Part shown: positions 50,912-60,348 of the stretch, one piece after another | How the letters are laid out: every line of letters begins with the position of its first letter | Numbering within the stretch: the stretch's first letter is position 1 | NCBI GenBank assembly: GCA_936924235.1 | Contig: CAKZHN010000180.1 | Coordinates: 3,075-67,074 of the forward strand | Origin: an uncultured Rhodoplanes sp. | GTDB lineage: Bacteria > Pseudomonadota > Alphaproteobacteria > Rhizobiales > Xanthobacteraceae | Direction of reading: 5' to 3' | DNA: 64,000 nucleotides | Position numbers and translations under genes: made by a program | The notes under the pieces: generated by a model | The model's database searches: none | The model's input: the letters and a program-made list of their open reading frames with translations, nothing else | Told to the model about the DNA's origin: nothing

Positions 50912-52254
50912 CGGTCGGCACCATCGGCATTCTCTACGGTATCGTCACGCTGCTGGTGATGTTCGCCGGCATGCCGATCGCGTTCGCGCTCGGCGCGGTC
51001 GCGACCATCTTCATGATCGCGTTCATGCCGCCCGGCTCGGTCGATACCATCGCGCAGAACGTCTACGAGGAGATGGCGTCGATCACGCTGCTCTCGATCC
51101 CGCTGTTCATCCTCAAGGGCTCGGCGATCGGCCGCTCTCGCGCCGGCCAGGACCTCTACGGCGCGCTGCACGCCTGGATGCACAAGCTCCCCGGCGGGCT
51201 CGGCATCGCCAACGTGTTCGCCTGCGCGCTGTTTGCCGCCATGGCGGGCTCGTCGCCCGCGACCTGCTCGGCAATCGGCTCGGCCGGCATCCCGGAGATG
51301 CGCAAACGCGGCTATTCAGGCGGCTTCGCCGCGGGAATTATCGCGGCCGGTGGCACGCTCGGCATCCTGCTGCCGCCCTCGATCACCATGATCCTTTATG
51401 CGGTGGCGGCCGAGCAGTCGCTCGGCCGGCTGTTCCTCGCCGCCATCGGCCCGGCGCTGCTGCTGGTGTTCCTTTTCGCCGGTTACGCGATGTGGAAGTT
51501 CAAGCAGGAATACATCGCGGCGAAGGCGCTCTACGAGCGCGGCGGCGCGAAGTCGGAGCTTCTGCGCGAGGACACGCTGTCGGTGCGCGACAAGTTCGCG
51601 CTGCTGCCCCGCGTGCTGCCGTTCGTGGTTCTTCTGACCGGCGTGATGATCGCGCTCTATGGCGGCTACGCCACGCCGTCGGAGACCGCGGGCCTCGGCG
51701 CCGTGCTGGCGCTCCTTCTGATCGCCATGATCTATCACGTCTGGTCGCCGACCGAGCTGCGCCCGATCCTGGTCTCGACCCTCCAGGAATCGACCATGCT
51801 GATGCTGATCATCGGCATGTCGCTGCTCTATTCCTACGTGATGAGCTACCTGCACATCAGCCAGTCCACCGCGCAGTGGATCGTCGACATGCATCTGTCG
51901 CGCTGGGTGCTGCTCGCCGCGATCCTGGTGATGGTGATCGTGCTCGGCTTCTTCCTGCCGCCGGTGTCGATCATCCTGATGACCGCGCCGATCATCCTGC
52001 CGCCGCTCAAGGCCGCTGGCTTCGACCTGATCTGGTTCGGCGTCATCATGACCATCGTGATGGAGATGGGGCTCATTCACCCGCCGGTGGGCCTCAATAT
52101 CTTTGTCATCAAGAACATCGCGCCCGACATTCCTCTCGCCGACGTGATCTGGGGCGTGATGCCGTTCGTGGTGCTGATGATGTTCGCGGTCGTGATCCTC
52201 TGCGTGTTCCCGGAGATCGCCACCTGGTTCCCCGACGTGATCATGGGCAAGTAG
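50908..52254 (+). CDS. TRAP transporter large permease (DctM family)
   Basis: 448 residues with about 12 helices. Family landmarks are GMPIAFALGAVATIFMIAFM near the start, MAGSSPATCSAIGSAGIPEM, GGTLGILLPPSITMILYAVA and GLIHPPVGLNIFVIKNIAPD. GGAGGA lies ahead of ATG 50908. It carries the substrate across the inner membrane using an ion gradient. Confidence 0.95.
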   Translation: MTVGTIGILYGIVTLLVMFAGMPIAFALGAVATIFMIAFMPPGSVDTIAQNVYEEMASITLLSIPLFILKGSAIGRSRAGQDLYGALHAWMHKLPGGLGIANVFACALFAAMAGSSPATCSAIGSAGIPEMRKRGYSGGFAAGIIAAGGTLGILLPPSITMILYAVAAEQSLGRLFLAAIGPALLLVFLFAGYAMWKFKQEYIAAKALYERGGAKSELLREDTLSVRDKFALLPRVLPFVVLLTGVMIALYGGYATPSETAGLGAVLALLLIAMIYHVWSPTELRPILVSTLQESTMLMLIIGMSLLYSYVMSYLHISQSTAQWIVDMHLSRWVLLAAILVMVIVLGFFLPPVSIILMTAPIILPPLKAAGFDLIWFGVIMTIVMEMGLIHPPVGLNIFVIKNIAPDIPLADVIWGVMPFVVLMMFAVVILCVFPEIATWFPDVIMGK

Positions 52255-52263
52255 CGCCGCGGG

Positions 52264-52596
52264 CTACTTGAAGTACCAAGGGTAAGTCCAATAGGTCCCT
52301 TTCTCTCCCGCCTGATGGGCGCGCATAATTGCTTTTTCGCCGGCGCGGAGATCTTCGTCGACAATCACCGCCGTTCCGACCGGAAAGGTCCGGCACTCTC
52401 CCAAACTCTTCTGCTCGCGCCAGAATGTTGCGAAGCGAGCGGTATCGCCGCGCATCATCTCACCAAGGGTTTTCAACGTTTGCCATGACTTGCATGCGAC
52501 GGCCGTGGTCGTTGCAGTCACCTTTTGGCCCGGGCTGTGCGCTTGCGCAGGACTAATGGTGATCATGACAACTGCGGTGACAATGATGCGCTTCAC
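52264..52596 (-). CDS. Small exported protein, uncharacterised
   Basis: About 110 residues. GTG 52596 is the likely start: GGGAGCGGA lies just upstream and VKRIIVTAVVMITISPAQAH is a fitting signal peptide. The mature part has two cysteines (about 34 and 67) that could form a disulfide. It ends ten bases from the convergent TRAP permease gene. No family recognised. Confidence 0.65.
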   Translation of the reverse strand: MKRIIVTAVVMITISPAQAHSPGQKVTATTTAVACKSWQTLKTLGEMMRGDTARFATFWREQKSLGECRTFPVGTAVIVDEDLRAGEKAIMRAHQAGEKGTYWTYPWYFK

Positions 52597-52675
52597 ACTC
52601 CGCTCCCTGCTGATGGCAATGGGTATTGGACGAAGCACCGCCCGTGTTGATGGGCAGTAGGGCTGCTCCGCTTCG

Positions 52676-53608
52676 TCAGGGCGTTCCGCTCAATCCCAAC
52701 ATGGATTTGGCGCCCGTCGCGATGAGGGGATATGCGGGGCCGCGGGCATGCACCATGTCGAAGTGATTGGCGCCGTCGGGGATCAGCAGACGGACAGGAT
52801 CACCCTTCTGCGTCGCGGCCTCCGCAAACGTCTTGGTGATCGTGATGCGCCACGGGCCGTCTTTGCTGCCAACGATGAGCAGTTGCGGGATGCCAAACGG
52901 CAGAAGCCGCATTGGATTCGTCTCGGCCCACAGAGGGGCGGCGGAGGCTGCGTCGGAGACATTCAGAAGCTGCAGCGAATCCTTGCGATCGCCGATCGTG
53001 AGTGCGCCCTCGAGATCGACCACGCCGGCAAGAGAGATCACACCCTTCAGCGGCAGCGGATCGGGGGCATACAACTTGCTGTCCTTGGGAAGATTGCGAC
53101 GGCCTGCGAGCCACAGCGCGAGATGCCCGCCTGACGAATGACCAGCGACGACGACGCGATTCAGATCCAGCCGATACTGGGAGGCAATCTTGCGCAGGAA
53201 ATCCACGGCTTTTGCGACGTCGAGAAACGTTTGGGGGTAGCCGCCGCCGGCGTTTCCGAGTCTTCGGTACTCGATGCTCCAGGTCGCGATCCCTTCCTGG
53301 GTCAGGGCTTCGACAAGCTGGTCAGTGTGGTTGATCGTCCAGTCGGCCGTCCATCCGCCGCCATGCAGGAAGACCAGGACGGGATAGCCCGAGGGTCCGG
53401 GGCTCGAATTCTTTGGAATACGCAAGTCGCCGAACGTCGACGGGTTCGTATCGTAGAGAATGCGATGGTCGGGCGGGGACGACGGCAGCCATTCGATCAT
53501 ATCGACCGATTTCGGATTGATGAAAGTGTCCCCGGCTTTGGCGCTGGTCGTCGCGATCAGCACATGGGCAAGAACGATGGCGTTCGCCAGGATCGTGCGT
53601 GAGTTCAT
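52676..53608 (-). CDS. Exported alpha/beta hydrolase (carboxylesterase / BD-FAE-like)
   Basis: 310 residues with a signal peptide (ILANAIVLAHVLIATTSAKA). Oxyanion motif HGGGW (82-86); nucleophile Ser158 in AGHSSGGHL; acid in IVGSKDGPW and base in GANHFDMV. This is the hormone-sensitive-lipase-like/esterase group that hydrolyses short esters, in the periplasm here. It precedes a similarly exported amidohydrolase on the same strand only in the sense of position; the gap is 31 bases. Confidence 0.9.
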   Translation of the reverse strand: MNSRTILANAIVLAHVLIATTSAKAGDTFINPKSVDMIEWLPSSPPDHRILYDTNPSTFGDLRIPKNSSPGPSGYPVLVFLHGGGWTADWTINHTDQLVEALTQEGIATWSIEYRRLGNAGGGYPQTFLDVAKAVDFLRKIASQYRLDLNRVVVAGHSSGGHLALWLAGRRNLPKDSKLYAPDPLPLKGVISLAGVVDLEGALTIGDRKDSLQLLNVSDAASAAPLWAETNPMRLLPFGIPQLLIVGSKDGPWRITITKTFAEAATQKGDPVRLLIPDGANHFDMVHARGPAYPLIATGAKSMLGLSGTP

Positions 53609-53639
53609 TCCTTGGCCCCCAGGTTTCAGTTGCCTTCAA

Positions 53640-54722
53640 TCACCCCGGCAAGTTCGGCAGCAAACGACGCGCGTTGCCGTGTTCGATGGCCGCAACATCT
53701 TCGGCACTGAAACCGTACTTGCTGATTCCCGAGATGACCTCGGCTGCGGTCCGCGCCGGATAGTCGCTCCCCAGGAGCAGCTGGGAAACCGGCACCAGCG
53801 AAAGAAGCCCAGCCACCGTGCCCGGGAGGTTCGACTGGGCAAGGTCGTAATAAAATTTCCGGATTTCGTGCGACAGGCCGTTCGGCAGGATGGAGTTTGC
53901 ATCCTTGAGCGCCGCCGCCTCGCGGACAAACCGCTGGTAGAGGAACGGCATGGTCCCGCCGGCGTGCGAGAAGATCCAGCGGATGTTCGGAAACTTCGCC
54001 GCCGTTCCGCTGAACAGGAGGCTTGCGATCGTGCGTGTCGTGTCGGTGCCGAGCTCGATCGAGGAATCTCTCACATATTTCGGCAACGGGTTCTTGCAGC
54101 AACTCGGGCTGAGCGGATGCGTATAGATGACAGCGCCGCGGCGGTTGAGCTCCTCATAGACGGGCCAGAACGCGGCATCGCCGAGATACTTCTCGCCATA
54201 GCTCGTCACCAGACAGATGCCCTCGGCTTTCAGGGTAGCGAAGGCATATTCGATTTCCTTCAAGCTGCCGTCCGGATCGGGAAGCGACAGGGCCGCGAAC
54301 ATCCGGAAGCGTCCAGGATAATCCTTCACCAGACCCGCGGCATAATCGTTGCTCTCGCGCGCCAGCCGCTGTCCGAGTGCGATGTCGCCGAACCACACGG
54401 CCGGCTGAGTCAGGGATATCACGGCGGTCGCCACGCCGTTCTTGTCCATGTCCTCGATCGACAACGCGGGCTTCCACCACGGCTGCAACTGCTCCGTGGG
54501 AGCGAGGCGGGCCAGATCGGCCATGTATTTCGGCGGCAGGATGTGGTGATGAACATCAATGCGGCCCGCGCTCTGCGCCCGCGCCGCGACCGGCGCCAGC
54601 AACGTGCCCAAGCCGAGTGTCGCGAGGCCCGACACCACGTCGCGCCGCCGTGGATTCGATAGCGTCGAATTGTCAGCGGCCTGAACGGCCTTGTGGTGCT
54701 GACTCCCGTTGTCCCACGTCAC
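53640..54722 (-). CDS. Exported amidohydrolase-2 family protein (Tat signal)
   Basis: About 360 residues. GTG 54722 is preferred: GGAGGG lies seven bases upstream. A twin-arginine signal is visible as NPRRRDVVSGLATLGLGTLL. The metal-binding start IDVHHHILPP gives the H-x-H pair; later ligands are in THPLSPS, FSHAGGTMPF and LGSDYPAR (Asp). Members of this group are decarboxylases or hydrolases such as ACMSD-type enzymes. Being exported is uncommon for them. It is upstream of the esterase gene by 31 bases, so the pair is likely one operon. Confidence 0.87.
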   Translation of the reverse strand: MTWDNGSQHHKAVQAADNSTLSNPRRRDVVSGLATLGLGTLLAPVAARAQSAGRIDVHHHILPPKYMADLARLAPTEQLQPWWKPALSIEDMDKNGVATAVISLTQPAVWFGDIALGQRLARESNDYAAGLVKDYPGRFRMFAALSLPDPDGSLKEIEYAFATLKAEGICLVTSYGEKYLGDAAFWPVYEELNRRGAVIYTHPLSPSCCKNPLPKYVRDSSIELGTDTTRTIASLLFSGTAAKFPNIRWIFSHAGGTMPFLYQRFVREAAALKDANSILPNGLSHEIRKFYYDLAQSNLPGTVAGLLSLVPVSQLLLGSDYPARTAAEVISGISKYGFSAEDVAAIEHGNARRLLPNLPG

Positions 54723-54812
54723 CAGGGTTCCCTCCGATGCAATCAGCGCACAGCCTAGTCGAGCTTGGATGTGCTGACCACGGCCCACGTGCACGGTGGA
54801 CGCCTTGACGCT

Positions 54813-55955
54813 TTACGACTCGAAGATGAACCGTGTGCCGACCGCGGAGTGCACCACCTTCTCGCCCATCGCCTGCCGCGCGAGATCGTAGAACCGGTCG
54901 CCGGTACAATGCGCCGGGATGAGATGGTCCGGATTGATCTCCTGGAACGCCCTGATGGTGTCGCGGATGTAGTCGTCGCCGAGCGGCGGCACGATGTGGA
55001 AGCCGCCGATCACGGCGTGGACCTTGTCGATGCCGGAGACCTTCCGCGCCTGATAGACGGCGTTGATCACGCCGCGATGGCTGCACGAGGTCAGCACCAC
55101 CAGGCCCTTGCCTTTGACGTTGTAGATGGTCGCGATCTCGTGGTCGAAGTCGTCGGGGATGTACTGGCCGATGTTCTTCGCTGCGGGCATCTTCTCCGGG
55201 TAGCAGCCGAAGCCGTCGAAGATGCCAACGATCTCGCGGGTCGGCAGCAGCGGCTTCTCGAACGAGGTCTGGCCGATCCGGCCGGTGGTGAAGGCGTGAT
55301 CGGCGACCAGGGCAGGGCCCTCCGATAGCATCAGCGCCAGGTCGGCATCCATGATTGCCCGGCGGTCGAGCGCGCCGAAGTTGCCGCCCGCGTTCTGGCG
55401 CAGGCAGAACGCGTCCTCGCCGCCGACATAGAATGGCAGCTTACCTTTCAGCTTGCCCTTGTTGGCCTTCAGAAATCCGACCATGCCGCCGAAGTGGTCG
55501 TAATGGCCGTGGCTCAGCACCATGGCGTCGAACACCGACGGATCGACCTTCAGGATCGACATGTTGTTGTTGAGCGTCTCGGCGGTGTAGCCGAAATCCA
55601 CCAGCACGTTGCGCGTCTCGCCGTTGGCTTGCGATTCCGCATGCATGGCAAGGCCCCATTCGCCGTTCAGCGCCGCATAGGGCGGCGCGTCGGGTCGCGT
55701 GTTGCCAGAGCGGCGCTCGATGGTGAGATCGCCGCGCTTTTCGTTGGGCACAAACTGGATCACGACATTGTCGGTGACGATCCGCACCGCCAGCCGATCG
55801 ACCTCCGGCACGTTGCGGCCGAGCGGCTTGGCCTCCGCGGTGCGCGCCGCGCCTGCCAGCGCCGCCATCATGGCGGTGACGAAGCCCGCTCCGCCCGAGC
55901 ACAGCGCACCGAGCGAGGATGCATCCGGGATGCAGTTGCAGCCGCTGAACAGCAT
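54813..55955 (-). CDS. Metallo-beta-lactamase-fold hydrolase, COG1237-like
   Basis: 380 residues. The metal motif is SHGHYDH (His149, His151, Asp153, His154). Other COG1237 landmarks are TSCSHRGVINAVYQAR and VHAVIGGFHIVPP, and a terminal IPAHCTG. The family includes a methanopterin-precursor synthase-like enzyme, but its function in bacteria of this kind is not established. Residues 12-40 are hydrophobic and could be an export or anchor segment. ATG 55955 has GGAGG upstream. Confidence 0.87.
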   Translation of the reverse strand: MLFSGCNCIPDASSLGALCSGGAGFVTAMMAALAGAARTAEAKPLGRNVPEVDRLAVRIVTDNVVIQFVPNEKRGDLTIERRSGNTRPDAPPYAALNGEWGLAMHAESQANGETRNVLVDFGYTAETLNNNMSILKVDPSVFDAMVLSHGHYDHFGGMVGFLKANKGKLKGKLPFYVGGEDAFCLRQNAGGNFGALDRRAIMDADLALMLSEGPALVADHAFTTGRIGQTSFEKPLLPTREIVGIFDGFGCYPEKMPAAKNIGQYIPDDFDHEIATIYNVKGKGLVVLTSCSHRGVINAVYQARKVSGIDKVHAVIGGFHIVPPLGDDYIRDTIRAFQEINPDHLIPAHCTGDRFYDLARQAMGEKVVHSAVGTRFIFES

Positions 55956-56053
55956 GGGCGTCCTCCGACCGGTGGATTCGTTGTGTTCACCACACCGTCC
56001 GCGGATTATGCTGCGGCCTGGAAAAGCATCAAGAGACGAACCGAGGTTGAGAA

Positions 56054-57196
56054 ATGATTCTGTTGTCGAACGGCGGCACCAACATCCAGCGGGCGGGCGC
56101 GCCATCCGACACCATCGTGGTCGGCACCGTCGACGGGATCGCGATGCTGGCGAAGGGTGAGCGCGGCTGGGCCGTCAAGCATCGCGCCCTGCAGGGCGTG
56201 TTCGTCAGCGGCGTCACGGCGCTCGACGACGGCACGCTGTTCGCCTCGACCCGCGGCGTCGGCGTCGCGCGCAGCACCGACGGTGGCATCAAGTGGAATT
56301 GGATCAACGAGGGGTTGTCGCATCACGAGTTCTGGTCCTGCCGCGCCGGCAAGCTGCAGGGCCGCGACGTGGTGTTCGCCGGCGCGCTGCCGGCGCATCT
56401 CTATGTCAGCGAGGACAAGGGCAACACCTGGCGCGAGATGAAGGCGTTCCGCGACGCCAAGACCGTGAAGAAGTGGACCTTCCCGCCGCCGCCGCGCATC
56501 GGCCACATCAAGGACATCGTGCTCGACGGCGACCGGCTCTGGGTCGGCGTCGAGATCGGCTCGCTGCAGGTCTCGAGCGACTTTGGCCAGAGCTTCACCG
56601 AGCTGCCGGTCGATCCCGATCCGCAGGAATGCGACATCCACCGCATTCTCGTGCATCCGGCGCGGCCCAACCGCATCATCATCGCCAACGGCATCGTCGG
56701 CATGATGGTGAGCGAGGATGGCGGCAAGAGCTTCCAGCGCATCAAGATGCCGGCGGAAGCCAACTACCCCGACGCGATCGTCATCCATCCCGACGAGCCG
56801 GATCTGCTGTTCATGTCGGCGGGCGTCGGCTGGCCGGTGCACTGGTACGAGCTCGGCCGCGCCCGCGGCAAGATCTTCCGGAGCCGCGATGCCGGCAAGA
56901 CCTGGGAGCGTCTGCTCGGCGGCCTGCCAAACGGCCAGCGCGCGCTGTTCTCGGCGCTCACCGTCGAGGCGCGTAAGGACGGCTATTCGCTCTATGCGGC
57001 CGACACCGACGGGCAGGTGTTCGAGAGCCTCGACGGTGGCGACACGTGGACCATCATCGCCGACGTGCCGCCGGTCTCGAAGGCGGATTTCTACAAAGGC
57101 CTGGTCCGCGACCGCGTGAAGCTCGCCAACGTCGACGACATCGTCGCCAATCCGACCGCGACCAAGCGCTGGCAGGAGGCCGGCAAGGCGATCTAA
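56054..57196 (+). CDS. Asp-box (BNR) beta-propeller protein
   Basis: 380 residues with no signal peptide. At least six Asp-box motifs are spaced along it: STDGGIKW, SEDKGNTW, SSDFGQSF, SEDGGKSF, SRDAGKTW and SLDGGDTW. Each marks a blade of a sialidase-like or photosystem-assembly (Ycf48)-like propeller. The catalytic Arg triad of sialidases was not seen, so it is more likely a binding or structural protein. Divergent from the COG1237 gene by 98 bases. Confidence 0.85.
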   Translation: MILLSNGGTNIQRAGAPSDTIVVGTVDGIAMLAKGERGWAVKHRALQGVFVSGVTALDDGTLFASTRGVGVARSTDGGIKWNWINEGLSHHEFWSCRAGKLQGRDVVFAGALPAHLYVSEDKGNTWREMKAFRDAKTVKKWTFPPPPRIGHIKDIVLDGDRLWVGVEIGSLQVSSDFGQSFTELPVDPDPQECDIHRILVHPARPNRIIIANGIVGMMVSEDGGKSFQRIKMPAEANYPDAIVIHPDEPDLLFMSAGVGWPVHWYELGRARGKIFRSRDAGKTWERLLGGLPNGQRALFSALTVEARKDGYSLYAADTDGQVFESLDGGDTWTIIADVPPVSKADFYKGLVRDRVKLANVDDIVANPTATKRWQEAGKAI

Positions 57197-57201
57197 CCGC
57201 C

Positions 57202-57438
57202 TTAGCGCCGGCCCATCGTGTGACTGTCCAAGCAGTCGTAGTAGCGCTGCCGCTGCGCGGTGCCGATGCCGCCCTGGTACTGCCATCGCCGCCGGCCTGG
57301 ATTCCAGTAGGCGCCGGCCTCGCGGTGGCATTGGGCCTGTATCGACGGGTATGCATTTCTCGCTGACGCCGCGTCCGTCGCCATCAGCGACGAAAGCGCG
57401 GCACCGAAAACAACGATCGTGGCGCTGATTTTCATCAT
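57202..57438 (-). CDS. Small secreted protein, uncharacterised
   Basis: 78 residues. MMKISATIVVFGAALSSLMA is a signal peptide. The mature part contains CHREAGAYWNPGRRRWQYQG, two cysteines in all, and a Tyr/Arg-rich end. Similar short YWNP-containing exported proteins occur in this bacterial group but have no known role. It overlaps nothing and ends six bases from the propeller gene stop. Confidence 0.7.
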   Translation of the reverse strand: MMKISATIVVFGAALSSLMATDAASARNAYPSIQAQCHREAGAYWNPGRRRWQYQGGIGTAQRQRYYDCLDSHTMGRR

Positions 57439-57526
57439 TGCCAGTCCTCGGCAAAACAGCAGCCCCTGCACGTCGAAAATATCACCGGCCGGCGTGTGCG
57501 CCGATGGGGCAAAAGGGCAGGGGCTG

Positions 57527-58702
57527 TCAGGCTTCGCCGATCTCTTTCAATATCTCCGCCGTGTGCTCGCCGAGCCGCGGCGCCGGATGCTCCGCCGCCG
57601 CAGGCTTGCCGTCGACCACGATCGGGGTGCGGATGCCGGGGATGCGGCCGCCCTTGGCATACGCGCTCGGCAGGTCGAGCAGCATGCCGCGATGCTTGAT
57701 ATGCGGGTCCTCGAACACCTGGTCGAGATTGTTGATCGGGCCCGCCGGCACGCCGACCGCTTCGAGCTTGTCGGCGAGGTCCTGCATCTTGAACTTAAGC
57801 GTCAGCGCAGTGAGCTTGCCGATCAGCTCGGCGCGATTGGCGAGCCGCGACTTGTTGTCGATGTATTTCGGGTCCTTCGCCAGCTCCGGCGCGCCGAGCA
57901 CACCGCACAGCTTCTGGTACTGGCTGTCGTTGCCGGTGGCGATGATGATGTAGCCGTGATCGGCAACCGGGAACACCTGGTAGGGCACGATGTTGGGATG
58001 CGCGTTGCCGATCCGCTCCGGGATCTTGCGCGAGGCGAGATAGTTCATGCCCTGGTTGGCGAGCACGCCCACGGTGGTGTCGACCAGCGCGGTGTCGACA
58101 TAGCCGCCCTTGCCGGTGCGCTCGCGCTGCGCGAGCGCCGCGAGGATGCCGATCACCGAATACATGCCGGTCATGATGTCGGACACCGGCACGCCCGCGC
58201 GGGTTGGTTCACCATCTGCCGTGCCGGTCAGGCTCATGAAGCCGCCCAGGCCCTGCGCCATCAGGTCGTAGCCGGCGCGCGACGCATAAGGGCCGTCCTG
58301 GCCGAAGCCGGTCACCGAGCAATAGATGAGGCGCGGGCAGCTCGGCGCGAGACTCTTGTAGTCGAGCCCGAACTTGGCGAGCCCGCCGACCTTGAAGTTC
58401 TCGATCAGCACGTCGGAGCGCGCCGCGAGCTTTCGCACGATGCGCTTGCCGTCCTCGCTCTCGAAGTCGGCCTCGATCGAGCGCTTGCCGCGGTTGGTGG
58501 CGTGGAAATAGGCGGCGCCGAGATGGCCGCCGTCCTTGGCCTCGATGAAGGGCGGGCCCCAGGCGCGGGTGTCGTCGCCGGCCTTGCTGCGCTCGACCTT
58601 GACCACGTCGGCGCCGAGATCGGCCAGCACCTGCCCGGCCCACGGTCCGGCGAGAATGCGGGCCAGCTCCAACACGCGAAGACCAGACAGTGGACCGGCC
58701 AT
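57527..58702 (-). CDS. CaiB/BaiF CoA-transferase (class III)
   Basis: 391 residues. Standard order: GLRVLELARILAGPWAGQVL, DLGADVVKVERSKAGDDTR, NFKVGGLAKFGLDYKSLA and VDTALVDTTVGVLANQGMNY with the catalytic Asp. It is closely related to the gene at 46715-47899. AAGGAG lies upstream of ATG 58702. Divergent from the malonyl-CoA decarboxylase gene; a role in malonate or methylmalonate activation is a reasonable inference. Confidence 0.95.
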   Translation of the reverse strand: MAGPLSGLRVLELARILAGPWAGQVLADLGADVVKVERSKAGDDTRAWGPPFIEAKDGGHLGAAYFHATNRGKRSIEADFESEDGKRIVRKLAARSDVLIENFKVGGLAKFGLDYKSLAPSCPRLIYCSVTGFGQDGPYASRAGYDLMAQGLGGFMSLTGTADGEPTRAGVPVSDIMTGMYSVIGILAALAQRERTGKGGYVDTALVDTTVGVLANQGMNYLASRKIPERIGNAHPNIVPYQVFPVADHGYIIIATGNDSQYQKLCGVLGAPELAKDPKYIDNKSRLANRAELIGKLTALTLKFKMQDLADKLEAVGVPAGPINNLDQVFEDPHIKHRGMLLDLPSAYAKGGRIPGIRTPIVVDGKPAAAEHPAPRLGEHTAEILKEIGEA

Positions 58703-58884
58703 GAGGACTCCTTAAGGCAGCGATTAACCAGAAAACTCAAGGGAACCTGTGGCCCGGTGCCGCGATTTTGTCCAGGGCCGGTAAGTGCCTGCCATGCGCC
58801 ACCTTGAACAGTCGTGTTTCGTTCAACATTTCCAGTAGAATGAGCACCCGAATCTCCAAGGAAATTCCCAGGAACGTCCCCCCG

Positions 58885-60261
58885 ATGAACACGTCCTTTT
58901 TCGGCGAAATGCTCAACAGCATCACCGAACGCGGCCGCGCGCTGCTCGACCGGACGCGGGACCGGCGGGACGTGGCGGCGGCGCGGTCGGAAAGTCTGGC
59001 CGATCTGTGCGAGGAACTGCTGTCGGGCCGCGGCGAGGCCTCCGGCGTGGCGCTGGCCGGCGAGATCCTGGAGAAATACTCCGAGCTGACGACCGGCCCG
59101 CGCATCGCCTTTTTCGAGGCGCTGGCGACGCGCTTCGGGCCGGACCGCGAGGCGGTCGACGCCGCCATCAAGGACTGGCAGGCCGGGCCGTCCGACGAGA
59201 CCGCGGCGGAGCTTCATACCGCCGCCGAGGCGCGGCGCCAGGAACTCCTGCGGCGGCTCAACCTCGCGCCGGGCGGCACCGCGGCGCTGGTGCGGATGCG
59301 CGAGCAGCTGCTCGACGCGCTCGGCCATCGCAAGGACCTTGCCGCGGCCGATGCCGATTTCGTGCACCTGTTCTCGTCGTGGTTCAACCGCGGCTTCCTG
59401 GTGCTGCGCCGGATCGACTGGTCGACGCCGGCGATGATCCTCGAGAAGATCATCCGCTACGAGGCGGTGCACGAGATCGCGAGCTGGGACGACCTGCGCC
59501 GCCGCATCGATCCGCCGGACCGGCGCTGCTACGCGTTCTTCCATCCGGCGCTGGTCGACGAGCCGCTGATCTTCGTCGAGGTGGCGCTGACCCGCGAGAT
59601 TCCCGATGCGGTCGGGCCGATCCTCGCCAACGGCCGCGAGGCGATCACGCCGGACCGCAGCAAGGTCGCGGTGTTCTATTCGATCTCGAACTGCCAGCGC
59701 GGGCTCGCCGGCGTGTCGTTCGGCAGCTTCCTGATCAAGCAGGTGGTCGAGGAGATTTCGCGCGAGAACGTCAAGCTCGGCACTTATGTCACGCTGTCGC
59801 CGGCGCCGGACTTTGCCCGCTGGCTCGACCGCGAGCGCAAGACCGAGAATTCCAAGGTGCTGTCGTCCGAGGATATCGAGCTGCTCAAGGGCCTCGATCA
59901 GCCCGACTGGTGGCGCAAGCCCGAGCTCCATGAGGGCTTCCAGGACTCGTTCCTGCGCGCCGCCGCCTGGTACTACCTGAACGCCCGCAACCGCCGCGGC
60001 CTGCCGGTCGACGCGGTGGCGCGGTTTCATCTCGGCAATGGCGCGCGGCTCGAACGGCTCAACTGGCTGGGCGACGTGACCGATAAAGGTCTCAATCAGT
60101 CCTACGGGCTCATGGTCAACTACCTCTACGACCTCGAGCACATCGAGAAGAACCACGAGGCCTATGCCGAAGGCCGCCGCGTGGTGGCCTCGAACGCCGT
60201 GCGCCGCCATCTGCGCGGCGCGGCGGCGGGCGTGACCGATCTGGTGCCGGCGGCCGGCTGA
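58885..60261 (+). CDS. Malonyl-CoA decarboxylase
   Basis: 458 residues. Both MCD regions are present: the helical N-terminal domain (ITERGRALLDRTRDRRDVAA, LCEELLSGRGEASGVALA), and the acetyltransferase-like catalytic domain with VFYSISNCQRGLAGVSFG (catalytic Ser) and ARFHLGNGARLERLNWLG (catalytic His). It turns malonyl-CoA into acetyl-CoA and CO2. ATG 58885 is chosen; an in-frame ATG at 58840 is possible. The neighbours (CoA-transferase, malonic-semialdehyde reductase-like protein) suit malonate use. Confidence 0.95.
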   Translation: MNTSFFGEMLNSITERGRALLDRTRDRRDVAAARSESLADLCEELLSGRGEASGVALAGEILEKYSELTTGPRIAFFEALATRFGPDREAVDAAIKDWQAGPSDETAAELHTAAEARRQELLRRLNLAPGGTAALVRMREQLLDALGHRKDLAAADADFVHLFSSWFNRGFLVLRRIDWSTPAMILEKIIRYEAVHEIASWDDLRRRIDPPDRRCYAFFHPALVDEPLIFVEVALTREIPDAVGPILANGREAITPDRSKVAVFYSISNCQRGLAGVSFGSFLIKQVVEEISRENVKLGTYVTLSPAPDFARWLDRERKTENSKVLSSEDIELLKGLDQPDWWRKPELHEGFQDSFLRAAAWYYLNARNRRGLPVDAVARFHLGNGARLERLNWLGDVTDKGLNQSYGLMVNYLYDLEHIEKNHEAYAEGRRVVASNAVRRHLRGAAAGVTDLVPAAG

Positions 60262-60348
60262 TCTGCACGAGGTGGCCTTTTCAAAGGCCGCTGTCGGCTT
60301 ATGCTTGAGACCGCCGCAAGCCGTGGTCTCAAGCGTTAGGTCGTGCCG

